Origin: an uncultured Prevotellaceae bacterium
GTDB taxonomy: Bacteria > Bacteroidota > Bacteroidia > Bacteroidales > Bacteroidaceae
Reading direction: 5' to 3'
Length of the DNA: 35,168 nt
Assembly (NCBI GenBank): GCA_900315565.1
Contig: OMZS01000032.1
Location: 1-35,168 of the forward strand
Shown here: in pieces, positions 14,601-22,769 of the stretch
Position numbering within the stretch: position 1 is the first letter of the stretch
Layout of the letters: every line of letters begins with the position of its first letter
Made by a program: the position numbers and the translations under genes
The notes under the pieces: generated by a model
The model's database searches: none
The model's input: only the letters and a program-made list of their open reading frames with translations
What the model was told of the DNA's origin: nothing

Positions 14601-14721
14601 AGAGGAATAAGAAACCCACCCCAACCCTCCCAAGGGGAGGGAGCAGTAATACCTTCACTCTGAGTAAAGGAAACAATGCTCTCTCCCTTTGGGAGGGTTG
14701 GGGTGGGTTTCTTATTCCTCT
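14601..14721. repeat. Near-perfect 45-bp inverted repeat (CCCACCCCAACCCTCCC family)
   Basis: Left arm 14601-14645 and right arm 14677-14721 are complementary over 45 bp with about two mismatches, around a 31-nt loop. The arms contain AAACCCACCCCAACCCTCCC. The right arm holds the last two codons and TAA stop of DUF4834. It lies between convergent genes, so it may also stop transcription both ways. A related, more decayed element is at 26522-26642. Confidence 0.9.
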
Positions 14722-15026
14722 GTGAAGTCGATGTACTCGCCGTCGTTTTCAGAGAAAATTTTGCGGTTGGCTTCTTCGGGACTGCGTTGGTCGATGATGG
14801 TTTCTTCGCCAGCGCGGCCCTGAGTGTTTTGCTGCCATTGCTGCGACTGGCGGCCCGTGCCATAGCCACTCTTGCCAAAGCCGCTGCCGCCCGTGCCTGT
14901 CTGGGTGCCGCCTTGGCGAAAACGCCGCAGCGCGTTTCTGATGCCCAAAGCGAAAAGCCCCGCAATGAGCAGACCCACCGCCAGCATGGCCAGGAAAAGG
15001 AAACCCAGAATTTTTATAATAATCAT
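14712..15026 (-). CDS. DUF4834 family protein
   Basis: A 104-residue protein with one N-terminal TM helix (IIIKILGFLFLAMLAVGLLIAGLF), a basic juxtamembrane segment (RNALRRFRQ), a Gly/Gln/Ser-rich flexible middle and a conserved acidic end (RKIFSENDGEYIDFTEE). This matches DUF4834, a Bacteroidetes-only family of unknown function that I recall beside pssA in this order. It lies 5 bp after pssA, so it is in the psd-pssA operon; a role in envelope or phospholipid homeostasis is only inference. The stop codon lies within the 45-bp inverted repeat, so the last two residues are encoded by repeat sequence. Confidence 0.85.
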   Translation of the reverse strand: MIIIKILGFLFLAMLAVGLLIAGLFALGIRNALRRFRQGGTQTGTGGSGFGKSGYGTGRQSQQWQQNTQGRAGEETIIDQRSPEEANRKIFSENDGEYIDFTEE

Positions 15027-15031
15027 CTTGC

Positions 15032-15754
15032 CTAGGCGTTAGCTTGGTTTCTGTTTGAAAGATGGAGAATCAGCGAAACGAGCACATAGAGCACAATCAC
15101 TACCCAGAAGCCCCTCAGCACACCTGCAACAGCCAGCACGGCAGCACTCATGACGATGAATCCGTACTTCACCTCGTTGCCCTTGAGTCCCCACTGCTTG
15201 AATTTGAGCGCAAACATGGGAAGCTCGCACACCAGCAGCCAGCTCGACAGCGCAATAAGCACCGCCATGATGAGCAGTCCATAGCGGCCCTGCTCCACGA
15301 GCCATGGCATTCCGGCCAGCAGCGAGCCCCAAAACAGGGCGTTGGCCGGCGTGGGAAGTCCGATGAACCCCATGGCCTGTCGCTCGTCGAGATTGAACTT
15401 GGCGAGCCTGAGCGCCGAGAAGGCGGCAATCACGAAGGCGGCGAAAGGAATATAGCTGCGCAACGGCTCCAGAAAGCCCGGATAGTCGATGACGCAGAGC
15501 TCATAGTAAACCATCGTGGCGGGAGCCACACCGAATGTCACGTCGTCGGCCAGCGAGTCGAGTTCTTTGCCGATGGGCGACGACACATGTAGCAGCCGTG
15601 CCACCATGCCATCGAAAAAGTCGAACACGGCACCAATGACTATCCAAAGCAGCGCCAGTGCCAGTTGGCCGCTAAAGGCAAACGAGGTGGCAATGCAGCC
15701 CGAAATGAGGTTGCAGCATGTAATGGTGTTGGGGATGTGCTTTTTGATGGTCAT
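15032..15754 (-). CDS. pssA: CDP-diacylglycerol--serine O-phosphatidyltransferase
   Basis: A 240-residue integral membrane CDP-alcohol phosphatidyltransferase that joins CDP-diacylglycerol and serine to give phosphatidylserine. The catalytic signature FDFFDGMVARLLHVSSPIG plus KELDSLADDV (the D-G-x2-A-R-x8-G-x3-D-x3-D pattern) lies at about residues 44-70, after a first TM region (NTITCCNLISGCIATSFAF). Five to six further TM helices follow. This is the type II (membrane) PssA. The gene is 79 bp downstream of psd and 5 bp upstream of DUF4834, forming a phosphatidylethanolamine synthesis operon. Confidence 0.95.
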   Translation of the reverse strand: MTIKKHIPNTITCCNLISGCIATSFAFSGQLALALLWIVIGAVFDFFDGMVARLLHVSSPIGKELDSLADDVTFGVAPATMVYYELCVIDYPGFLEPLRSYIPFAAFVIAAFSALRLAKFNLDERQAMGFIGLPTPANALFWGSLLAGMPWLVEQGRYGLLIMAVLIALSSWLLVCELPMFALKFKQWGLKGNEVKYGFIVMSAAVLAVAGVLRGFWVVIVLYVLVSLILHLSNRNQANA

Positions 15755-15833
15755 GATTTTGCTTTTTTATTATACGTGGGCTACGGTGACTATGGCGTCA
15801 GTGGCAGCGATGGTAACCAATGGGGGAAGGGTG

Positions 15834-16523
15834 CTATTTCAGGCGGGCGATGACGGTTTGGTCGCCTGTTGTGGCCTGTCCTTTCTTCACGCAGACCTCT
15901 GAATCCACCGGCAGATAGACATCCACGCGCGAGCCGAACTTGATGAATCCCAGGTGCTCGTCGATGAGACACTCTTCGCCGTCCTTGGCATAGGTGACGA
16001 TGCGGCGCGCCATAGCACCCGCAATCTGGCGGCAGAGGACGTCGATGCCTTCGGGTGTGGTAATCATCACGTCGGCATGCTCGTTCTCCTCACTGGCCTT
16101 GGGCAGCCAGGCCTTGTGGAAATTGCCGTTCTGGTGCTTCACAAACTTCACCTTGCCATCTACGGGAAACCAGTTGGCATGCACGTTGAACGGACTCATG
16201 AAAATGCTTATCATGAGCCGCTTGTCGTGGAAATACTCGTTTTCTTCTACCTCCTCAATCACCACGATGTGCCCATCGGCCGGGGCTACCACCGTTTTCT
16301 CCGTGTCACCGTCGAAATAGCGGATGGGGCAGCGGAAAAAGTTCACTACTGCCATATAGATGAGCCCAAAAACGATGGTGAAAATCCAAAACGGAATCTT
16401 TGTCTCGAAGATGCTCCAGAGTATCACTGCAATGGCCACTATCACCAGCAGCCCGTAGAAGAGGGTATCGTTGCCTTCGCTATGAAGTCTTTGTTTTTTG
16501 AGTTTTCTTATTTTTCTGCCCAT
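15834..16523 (-). CDS. psd: Phosphatidylserine decarboxylase (short, PSD-B-like proenzyme)
   Basis: A 229-residue proenzyme from ATG 16523 ([11 protein letters not shown]); the upstream ATG at 16553 is less likely. It decarboxylates phosphatidylserine to phosphatidylethanolamine, acting right after PssA. An N-terminal membrane anchor (two hydrophobic segments, about residues 20-60) precedes the soluble domain with [42 protein letters not shown] and the self-cleavage site [13 protein letters not shown], where the Gly-Ser bond is cut to generate the pyruvoyl cofactor. Length is normal for the Bacteroidetes enzyme. It is the first gene of psd-pssA-DUF4834 and has a TACCTTTG -7 element at 16607-16600. 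Confidence 0.94.
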   Translation of the reverse strand: MGRKIRKLKKQRLHSEGNDTLFYGLLVIVAIAVILWSIFETKIPFWIFTIVFGLIYMAVVNFFRCPIRYFDGDTEKTVVAPADGHIVVIEEVEENEYFHDKRLMISIFMSPFNVHANWFPVDGKVKFVKHQNGNFHKAWLPKASEENEHADVMITTPEGIDVLCRQIAGAMARRIVTYAKDGEECLIDEHLGFIKFGSRVDVYLPVDSEVCVKKGQATTGDQTVIARLK

Positions 16524-16942
16524 GATTCTTTCGTTCACGAAAAATACGGCCAAAGCATCCTTGTGCTTTCGCCGACAGACTGTTTTTCTTTTCCGTTTGC
16601 AAAGGTAAACATTTTTTTTAATATACGCCTATCATTTTCTGTCAAAATTATTTTTCGCCCTAAAAATCGCCGGAAACCGGTGATGGGCGGGGTGGAGTAA
16701 GGCTTCTTTTCGATGGAGAATAATTCCGTAGCATGTATCATTTGTGTATCATTCGTTTTGCCTTTTACGTTTTTTTGGCATTATTCTTTTGGCTATTCCG
16801 ATAATTCGGCGTAATTTTACGGCTCAAAGTCGCCAGCCTTGGCGGGCGGCTAGTGAATCCACATCAATGGCGAGGCAAAAAGCTTCTGTAAATCAGGCAA
16901 TAACCAGCAGCGCCCCAAAAACATCAACAGCACCGATACATC
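16524..16942. other. Divergent promoter region between psd and dnaE
   Basis: No gene is seen. The psd -7 element is TACCTTTG on the minus strand (16607-16600). The dnaE promoter is TTTG (16788-16791), 20 bp, TAATTTTA (16812-16819) on the plus strand, differing from consensus only in the last base. The dnaE leader is about 115 nt. Confidence 0.6.
16788..16819 (+). promoter_or_regulatory. dnaE promoter
   Basis: TTTG, 20-bp spacer, TAATTTTA. Confidence 0.55.
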
Positions 16943-19900
16943 ATGCAAGACTTTGTACATCTGCACGTTCATACCTATTACTCAATACTCGACGGACAGT
17001 CGAGCATTCAGAAACTCGTGGACAAGGCCGTGAAGAACGGCATGCGCGGCATGGCCGTCACCGACCATGGCGACATGTTTGGCATCAAGGATTTCTTCGA
17101 CTACTGCACAAAAGTGAACAAGGGCCTCAAGAAAGAGGGCAAAGAGCCGTTCAAGCCCATCTTTGGCTGCGAGATGTACGTGGCGCGCCGCCGCAAGGAA
17201 GACATGGTGAAGGAGATGCACGACAACAGCGGCTACCACCTCATTGTTCTGGCCAAAAACTATCAGGGCTACAAAAACCTCATCAAGCTGGTGAGCCGCG
17301 CGTGGGTGGACGGCTACTACTATCGTCCGCGCACCGACCGTGCCGACCTGGAACGCTATCACGAGGGCCTCATTGTGTGCTCGGCGTGCATAGCGGGCGA
17401 GGTGCCGGCCAAAATTCTGAAGGGCGACATTCAGGGCGCACGCGAAGCCGTGGAGTGGTACAAGCGTGTGTTCGGCGACGACTATTACCTGGAGTTGCAG
17501 CGCCACGAGGTGAAAGATCCCAACCAGCGTGCCAACCGCGAGACATTTCCCTTGCAGCAGAAGGCCAACCGCGTGTTGATAGAGCTGGCCCGCGAATACG
17601 GCATCAAGCTCGTCTGCACCAACGACGCCCACTTTGTGGATCAGGAGAATGCCGAGGCCCACGACCACTTGCTCTGTCTCTCTACGGGCAAAGACCTCGA
17701 CGACCCCACGCGAATGCTCTACTCCAAGCAAGAGTGGTTTAAGACGCGCGAGGAAATGAACGAGGTGTTTGCCGACGTACCCGAGGCGCTGGCCAACACC
17801 GTGGAGGTGCTCGACAAGGTGGAGTTCTACAGTCTCGACCACGACCCCATCATGCCTTTCTTCCCCATTCCCGAGGATTTCGGTACTGAGGAGTTGTGGC
17901 GGCAGAAGTTCACCGCTGAGCAGCTTTTCGACGAGTTCACCAGCGACGAGAACGGCGAGAACCCCTTGCCGCGCGAGGAAGGCGAGAAGAAAATTGAGAA
18001 ACTGGGCGGCATCGACAAGCTCTACCGCATCAAGCTGGAGGCCGACTATCTGGGCAAACTGGCCTACGAGGGAGCCTATAAACGGTATGGCGAGGGCACC
18101 AGAGAACTGCCTCAGGAGGTGGCCGACCGCATCCGCTTTGAGCTGCACATTATGAAGACCATGGGTTTCCCCGGCTACTTCCTCATTGTGCAGGACTTCA
18201 TCAACTCGGCGCGCGATGAGCTGGGCGTCATGGTGGGGCCCGGTCGTGGCTCGGCAGCTGGCAGCGTGGTGGCCTACTGTCTGGGCATCACCAAGATTGA
18301 CCCGCTGAAGTACGACCTGCTGTTTGAGCGTTTCCTGAACCCCGACCGCATCTCGCTTCCCGATATCGACACCGACTTCGACGACGACGGCCGCGGCCGC
18401 GTGCTGAAATGGGTGGAGGATAAGTATGGCCACGACAACTGTGCCCATATCATTACCTACGCCACCATGGCCACCAAAAACTCGCTCCGCGACGTGGCCC
18501 GCGTGGAGAAACTGCCCATCGACCAGAGCAACGCCCTCTGCAAGGCCATTCCCGACCGCCTGCCCGACGGGCTGAAGATGAACCTGACCAACGCCATCAA
18601 GTGTACGCCTGCGCTGCGCGATGCTGAGACGAGCACCGACCCACGTTTGAGCAACACCATCAAGTATGCCAAGATGCTCGAGGGCACCGTGCGCGGCACG
18701 GGTATTCATGCCTGCGGATTCATCATCTGCCGCGACCCCATCAGCGACTGGGTGCCCGTCTCCACCGCCGATGATCCCGACTTCAAGGACACCAAAACCA
18801 ACTGCACGCAGTACGACGGCCACGTGATTGAATCGACCGGTCTCATCAAGATGGACTTCCTCGGCCTGAAGACGCTCTCGGAGCTGAAGGAGGCCTGCGC
18901 CAACATCAAGGTGACGCACGGCATCGACATTGACCTGGACAACATTCCCATCGACGACCCCAAAACCTACCAGCTGTACCAGCAGGGGCGCACCATAGGT
19001 ACCTTCCAGTTTGAGTCGAGCGGCATGCAGAAATACCTGCGCGAGCTGAAGCCCACCGTGTTTGAGGACCTTATTGCCATGAACGCCCTCTACCGGCCGG
19101 GACCCATGGAGAAGATTCCCAACTTCATCAACCGTAAGCACGGACGCGAGGAAATCAAGTACGACATCCCCATCATGGAGAAGTACCTGAAAGACACCTA
19201 CGGCATTACCGTGTATCAGGAACAGGTGATGCTGCTCAGCCGTTTGCTGGCCGATTTCACCCGAGGCGAAAGCGACGCCCTGCGCAAGGCCATGGGAAAG
19301 AAGAAAAAAGACATCGTCGATCAGATGAAGCCCAAGTTCATTGAGGGCGGCAAAAAGAATGGCCACGACCCCAAGGTGCTGGAGAAAATCTGGGGCGACT
19401 GGGAGGCGTTCGCCTCTTACGCCTTCAACAAGAGTCACGCCGCCTGCTACTCGTGGGTGGCCTATCAGACGGCCTACCTCAAGGCCAACTATCCCGCTGA
19501 GTTCATGGCCGCCATCATGAGCCGCCGCCGCGACCAGATTACTGAAATCACCAAGCTCATGGACGAGTGCAAGCAGATGGGCATCGACACCCTGGGCCCC
19601 GACGTGAACGAGAGCTACCAGAAATTCGGTGTGAACAAAAAAGGCGAAATACGTTTTGGACTGGGAGGCGTCAAGGGCATGGGCGACAACGCTGCCGAGG
19701 CCATTATCAGCGAGCGCGAGAAAAACGGCCCCTACAAGAGCATCTTTGACTTTGCCCAGCGCGTGAGCTTCTCGGCCGTGAACCGCAAAGCCTACGAGAG
19801 TCTGGCCCTGAGCGGTGGCTTCGACAGTTTTGGCATTGCCCGCGAGCGATATTTCGCCATCGACAACAAAGGCAACCAGTTTCTTGACACGTTGGTTCGC

Positions 19901-20656
19901 TACGGACAGCTGTACCAGGCCGAGCAGGCGCAAATGCAGAACTCGCTCTTTGGCGGATTCGACACTATAGAAATTGCCACGCCGCCTATTCCCGAAGCCG
20001 AGCCGTGGAGCACCGTCGAGCGACTCAACAAGGAGCGCGAACTGGTGGGCATCTATCTTTCGGCACACCCACTCGACGATTTCAGCGTGGTGCTCAACCA
20101 CATGTGCAACACCCACTGCAAGGAGCTCGACGACAAGGATGCGCTGGCCAAGAAGCAGGAGGTGGTGTTCGGAGGCATTGTTACAGCCGTGCGCGATTCG
20201 TTCACACGTCAGGGCAAGCCCTGCGGATTTGTCACCCTCGAGGACTTCGACGGCTCGGGCGAGCTGGCCTTCTTCGGCGAGGATTGGGGCCGGTGGAAAG
20301 GCATGATGACCGAGGGTTGCACGGTGTATGTGAAAGCCAAGTGCCAGCCACGCATGTACGGCAGTGGCTACGATCTGCGCGTGAGCGACATTCAATACAT
20401 GCAGACCGTGAAGGACGAGCGCATCGAGCGCATCACCATCACCATGAAGACCGATGCCATCGATAATGACGTGGTGGAGGGGCTTCTGAGCACCATTGAC
20501 GATTGCCCGGGCCGCACGCAGTTGTATTTCCAACTGTGCGATGCCGACGGGAAAAACTCTGTCATGCTTCACAGCCAGGGAAAAGAGATTGAGGTGAACC
20601 GCCACTTTGTTTCGTTCGTCGAAAGCATTCCCGGCGTTGAGTATAAGATTAATTGA
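16943..20656 (+). CDS. dnaE: DNA polymerase III alpha subunit (DnaE1)
   Basis: A 1237-residue replicative polymerase subunit. The N-terminal PHP domain starts FVHLHVHTYYSILDG and appears to keep a full metal-site set (His8, His10, Asp17, His42, Glu77, His99, Cys149, and the Asp and His of CTNDAHF), whereas E. coli DnaE has lost several. The polymerase core follows: GPGRGSAAGSVVAYCLGI, PDIDTDFDDDGRG near residue 473 (two catalytic aspartates), YATMATKNSLRDVARV, and fingers/thumb regions through YRPGPMEKIPNFINRKHG. The C-terminal part has an OB fold (VVFGGIVTAVRDSFTRQGKPCGFVTLED is read across about residues 1072-1100). It is somewhat longer than E. coli DnaE (1160), partly from a charged insertion around residue 335-350. 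The stop lies in an AATTGATAATTAAT tract. trxA follows after 36 bp. Confidence 0.97.
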   Translation: MQDFVHLHVHTYYSILDGQSSIQKLVDKAVKNGMRGMAVTDHGDMFGIKDFFDYCTKVNKGLKKEGKEPFKPIFGCEMYVARRRKEDMVKEMHDNSGYHLIVLAKNYQGYKNLIKLVSRAWVDGYYYRPRTDRADLERYHEGLIVCSACIAGEVPAKILKGDIQGAREAVEWYKRVFGDDYYLELQRHEVKDPNQRANRETFPLQQKANRVLIELAREYGIKLVCTNDAHFVDQENAEAHDHLLCLSTGKDLDDPTRMLYSKQEWFKTREEMNEVFADVPEALANTVEVLDKVEFYSLDHDPIMPFFPIPEDFGTEELWRQKFTAEQLFDEFTSDENGENPLPREEGEKKIEKLGGIDKLYRIKLEADYLGKLAYEGAYKRYGEGTRELPQEVADRIRFELHIMKTMGFPGYFLIVQDFINSARDELGVMVGPGRGSAAGSVVAYCLGITKIDPLKYDLLFERFLNPDRISLPDIDTDFDDDGRGRVLKWVEDKYGHDNCAHIITYATMATKNSLRDVARVEKLPIDQSNALCKAIPDRLPDGLKMNLTNAIKCTPALRDAETSTDPRLSNTIKYAKMLEGTVRGTGIHACGFIICRDPISDWVPVSTADDPDFKDTKTNCTQYDGHVIESTGLIKMDFLGLKTLSELKEACANIKVTHGIDIDLDNIPIDDPKTYQLYQQGRTIGTFQFESSGMQKYLRELKPTVFEDLIAMNALYRPGPMEKIPNFINRKHGREEIKYDIPIMEKYLKDTYGITVYQEQVMLLSRLLADFTRGESDALRKAMGKKKKDIVDQMKPKFIEGGKKNGHDPKVLEKIWGDWEAFASYAFNKSHAACYSWVAYQTAYLKANYPAEFMAAIMSRRRDQITEITKLMDECKQMGIDTLGPDVNESYQKFGVNKKGEIRFGLGGVKGMGDNAAEAIISEREKNGPYKSIFDFAQRVSFSAVNRKAYESLALSGGFDSFGIARERYFAIDNKGNQFLDTLVRYGQLYQAEQAQMQNSLFGGFDTIEIATPPIPEAEPWSTVERLNKERELVGIYLSAHPLDDFSVVLNHMCNTHCKELDDKDALAKKQEVVFGGIVTAVRDSFTRQGKPCGFVTLEDFDGSGELAFFGEDWGRWKGMMTEGCTVYVKAKCQPRMYGSGYDLRVSDIQYMQTVKDERIERITITMKTDAIDNDVVEGLLSTIDDCPGRTQLYFQLCDADGKNSVMLHSQGKEIEVNRHFVSFVESIPGVEYKIN

Positions 20657-20692
20657 TAATTAATATTAATAACTGAAAATTGATTTTTAGAC

Positions 20693-21007
20693 ATGGAAGT
20701 ACAAATCACAAACGAGAATTTTGAGAGTGTAAAGAGTGGCAACCTGCCGCTGGTAGTAGATTTCTGGGCAACCTGGTGCGGCCCCTGCCGAATGATTGCT
20801 CCCATCATCAGCGAACTGGCCACCGAGTACGAAGGCCGCGTGACCGTGGCCAAGTGCGACGTGGAGGAGGCAGATGATGTGGCCATGGAGTTTGGCATCC
20901 GCAACATTCCTACCATCATCTTCTTCAAGAACGGAGAGATTGTTGACAAGGTGATAGGTGCCGTATCGAAGGGCGTGCTGAAAGAGAAATTCGAGGCACT
21001 GCTGTAA
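20693..21007 (+). CDS. trxA: Thioredoxin
   Basis: A 104-residue cytoplasmic thioredoxin, the dithiol reductant for ribonucleotide reductase and other proteins. The redox motif WCGPC is at residues 28-32 (Cys29, Cys32) within [17 protein letters not shown]; the buried Asp is Asp23 in VVDFW; cis-proline lies in RNIPTIIFF. There is no signal peptide. Length is normal. It follows dnaE by 36 bp, an order I recall from other Bacteroidales, and is followed immediately by the second palindromic repeat element, which may end its transcript. Confidence 0.97.
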   Translation: MEVQITNENFESVKSGNLPLVVDFWATWCGPCRMIAPIISELATEYEGRVTVAKCDVEEADDVAMEFGIRNIPTIIFFKNGEIVDKVIGAVSKGVLKEKFEALL

Positions 21008-21010
21008 TTT

Positions 21011-21200
21011 ACAAGGAGTTGCAAGGAGTAACAAGAAGTTGCAAGGAGTAACAAGAAGTTGCAAGGAGTAATAAGGAGTTGCAAGACATTAGCCTTCATT
21101 CTGAGGCATCTTTCCGGAAAAGATAGCGCGGATAGAGGCTAATGTCTTTGAACTCCTTGCCACTGCATGTACTCCTTGCCACTGCATGTATTCCTTGCAA
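21011..21200. repeat. Palindromic repeat element with 10-bp-period arm, copy 2
   Basis: The left arm alternates ACAAGGAGTT, GCAAGGAGTA and ACAAGAAGTT in strict 10-bp phase (21011-21080). The core GACATTAGCC (near 21084-21093) pairs perfectly with GGCTAATGTC (near 21137-21146), enclosing ATCTTT/AAAGAT and the unpaired CTGAGGC motif also present in copy 1. The right arm (about 21148-21200) differs: it carries two copies of ACTCCTTGCCACTGCATGT. The element starts 4 bp after the trxA stop. Confidence 0.8.
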
Positions 21201-21240
21201 ATCCCTGCGCGCTAACAAACTGGTTTTGACAGAAAAAAAC

Positions 21241-22425
21241 ATGATGACGCAGACAAAGAGAGAAATCCAAACAGAGCCGGCCACCCCAAAACAGAATGCC
21301 CGTATTGAGGTGGCCGATGCTTTGCGTGGTGTCGCTGTGGTTGGCATCATCTTGTTTCATGCCGTGGAGTGTTTCAACATCTTCTATCAGGATGTGCGTT
21401 TTCCGTGGCCGTGCGACGACGGTGTTTACTTCGTCTGTCAGCAACTGTTGTCGGGTAAGATGTATGGAATTTTTGCCCTGTTGTTTGGTTTCACCTTCTT
21501 CATCATGCGCGACAATCAGTCGCGGCGTGGGCGCGACTTTTCCGGGCGCTTTGCCTGGCGAATGTTGTTGTTGTTTCTGATAGGCATGGCAAACATTGCC
21601 GTTTACGACGGCGACATACTGACCACCTACGCGCTTTGTGCCCTGGTGTTGATTCCGTGTGGCTACCTGTCCAACCGCTGGCTGTGGGTGGTAGCTGTTG
21701 TTCTGTTCGTGCAGCCTTACGAGCTGTGGCAGTGGCTGAGCGGAAGTAGGATGGAGTCCGACTGGATATGGTCCTCCTACGCCATGCTGAGCCAGCATCA
21801 CCAGCAGAGCACTTTTTGGCAAAATGTGGTGGCAAACGTGCAATATGCCTTCCCTGCCAACCTCGGCTATTTTGCCTGGACGGGGCGCTTGACGCAAATT
21901 CCCGCCCTCTTTTTGTTGGGCCTGTTGTTGGGGCGCTATCGGCTGCTCTGCAACGAGGGCCGTCATTTGCGACTTTGGAGAACTGTTCTTTGCGTCAGCG
22001 TGCCATTGGCCCTGACAGGAATGGTTTTGCTGGCATCGTTGCCAGAGCCAGCCTCGTTTACGCCTGTTGCAGCCTGGCTCCAGCCCGTCACCAACCTTGC
22101 CACGATGATGGCCGAGACGGCTGCTGTGGTTCTGGCGTGGTATGCGTCGGCGCGCTTTCGTCGCCTGCTCGCGCCAGTCTGCACTTTCGGGCGCATGAGC
22201 CTGAGCAACTATCTGTTGCAGTCTTTGCTGGGCTGTATGATGTTCTATGGTTGGGGATTTGCCCTTTATCGCCAGTTGGGGCACACCTGCTCGCTGCTCA
22301 CTGGAGTCGCCATTGTGGCAGTGCAGCTTATTGCTTCTTGTCTTTGGGCGCGCCGTTATACTCGCGGACCTGCCGAAAGTCTGTGGCGTATAGCCACCTG
22401 GCGCCCGTTTGCGCAGAAACGTTGA
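21241..22425 (+). CDS. DUF418 family membrane protein (YeiB-like)
   Basis: I chose ATG 21241, giving 394 residues. The frame extends to 21142 but that part is translated repeat sequence. The protein has about nine to ten TM segments. It opens with RIEVADALRGVAVVGIILFHAVE, typical of DUF418/heparan-alpha-glucosaminide acetyltransferase-like and acyltransferase-3-like membrane proteins, and includes GKMYGIFALLFGFTFFIM, GRFAWRMLLLFLIGMAN and, near the C terminus, GRMSLSNYLLQSLLGCMMFYGWGF, the DUF418 hallmark (G-R-M-x-L-x-N-Y-L-x-Q-S). Members are thought to act in transport or envelope modification; no activity is proven. It stands alone after the repeat element, with no clear promoter between. 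Confidence 0.85.
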   Translation: MMTQTKREIQTEPATPKQNARIEVADALRGVAVVGIILFHAVECFNIFYQDVRFPWPCDDGVYFVCQQLLSGKMYGIFALLFGFTFFIMRDNQSRRGRDFSGRFAWRMLLLFLIGMANIAVYDGDILTTYALCALVLIPCGYLSNRWLWVVAVVLFVQPYELWQWLSGSRMESDWIWSSYAMLSQHHQQSTFWQNVVANVQYAFPANLGYFAWTGRLTQIPALFLLGLLLGRYRLLCNEGRHLRLWRTVLCVSVPLALTGMVLLASLPEPASFTPVAAWLQPVTNLATMMAETAAVVLAWYASARFRRLLAPVCTFGRMSLSNYLLQSLLGCMMFYGWGFALYRQLGHTCSLLTGVAIVAVQLIASCLWARRYTRGPAESLWRIATWRPFAQKR

Positions 22426-22769
22426 GCGGGAAGCCCTTATCACAGACTCTCAATACTTCTGCCCCCAAAAGCGGGCACAAAAAAAGTAACCCGCGTTTCA
22501 CAACGAGGGCTACCAGAATGAAAACTTACTTAATTAAACCGCTATTTGTTTGTTATTTCTATTATTAGAGAATCTTTACCTTTATAGACTTTTGGGATAT
22601 GTTTTGCGTAACACTTTCTGTTTTTCAGTATCAAAAATGCAATAATAAGCTATAATTGCTGCAAATTTAAATAAAAAATGTTTATCTTCCAAAAAAAAGG
22701 TAAGATATTTTTAATTTCTTCGACAAATTGTGAGTTTTCTTGGCCAAAAACTTATAAACTGACGTTTTT
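22426..22769. other. AT-rich gap between convergent DUF418 and ABC transporter genes
   Basis: No ORF is supported. Apart from the hairpin at 22479-22513 it is AT-rich (especially 22620-22720, many A and T runs). No promoter in full consensus was found. Confidence 0.4.
22479..22513 (-). terminator. Hairpin with T-run, probable terminator for the nadK-ABC operon
   Basis: On the minus strand, GTAGCCCTCGTT (22513-22502) pairs with AACGCGGGTTAC (22497-22486) with two mismatches, then seven T residues (22485-22479). It lies about 260 bp past the ABC gene stop. Confidence 0.55.

Noticed and set aside
16982-20605. Minus-strand ORF of 1207 codons opposite dnaE
   Set aside because: Shadow frame caused by GC-rich codon bias in dnaE. 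The sequence is low-quality protein (His/Val/Ala-rich) and the sense strand is unambiguous.
21142-21240. N-terminal extension of the DUF418 protein
   Set aside because: The extension is translated from the right arm of the palindromic repeat; ATG 21241 gives a normal family start.
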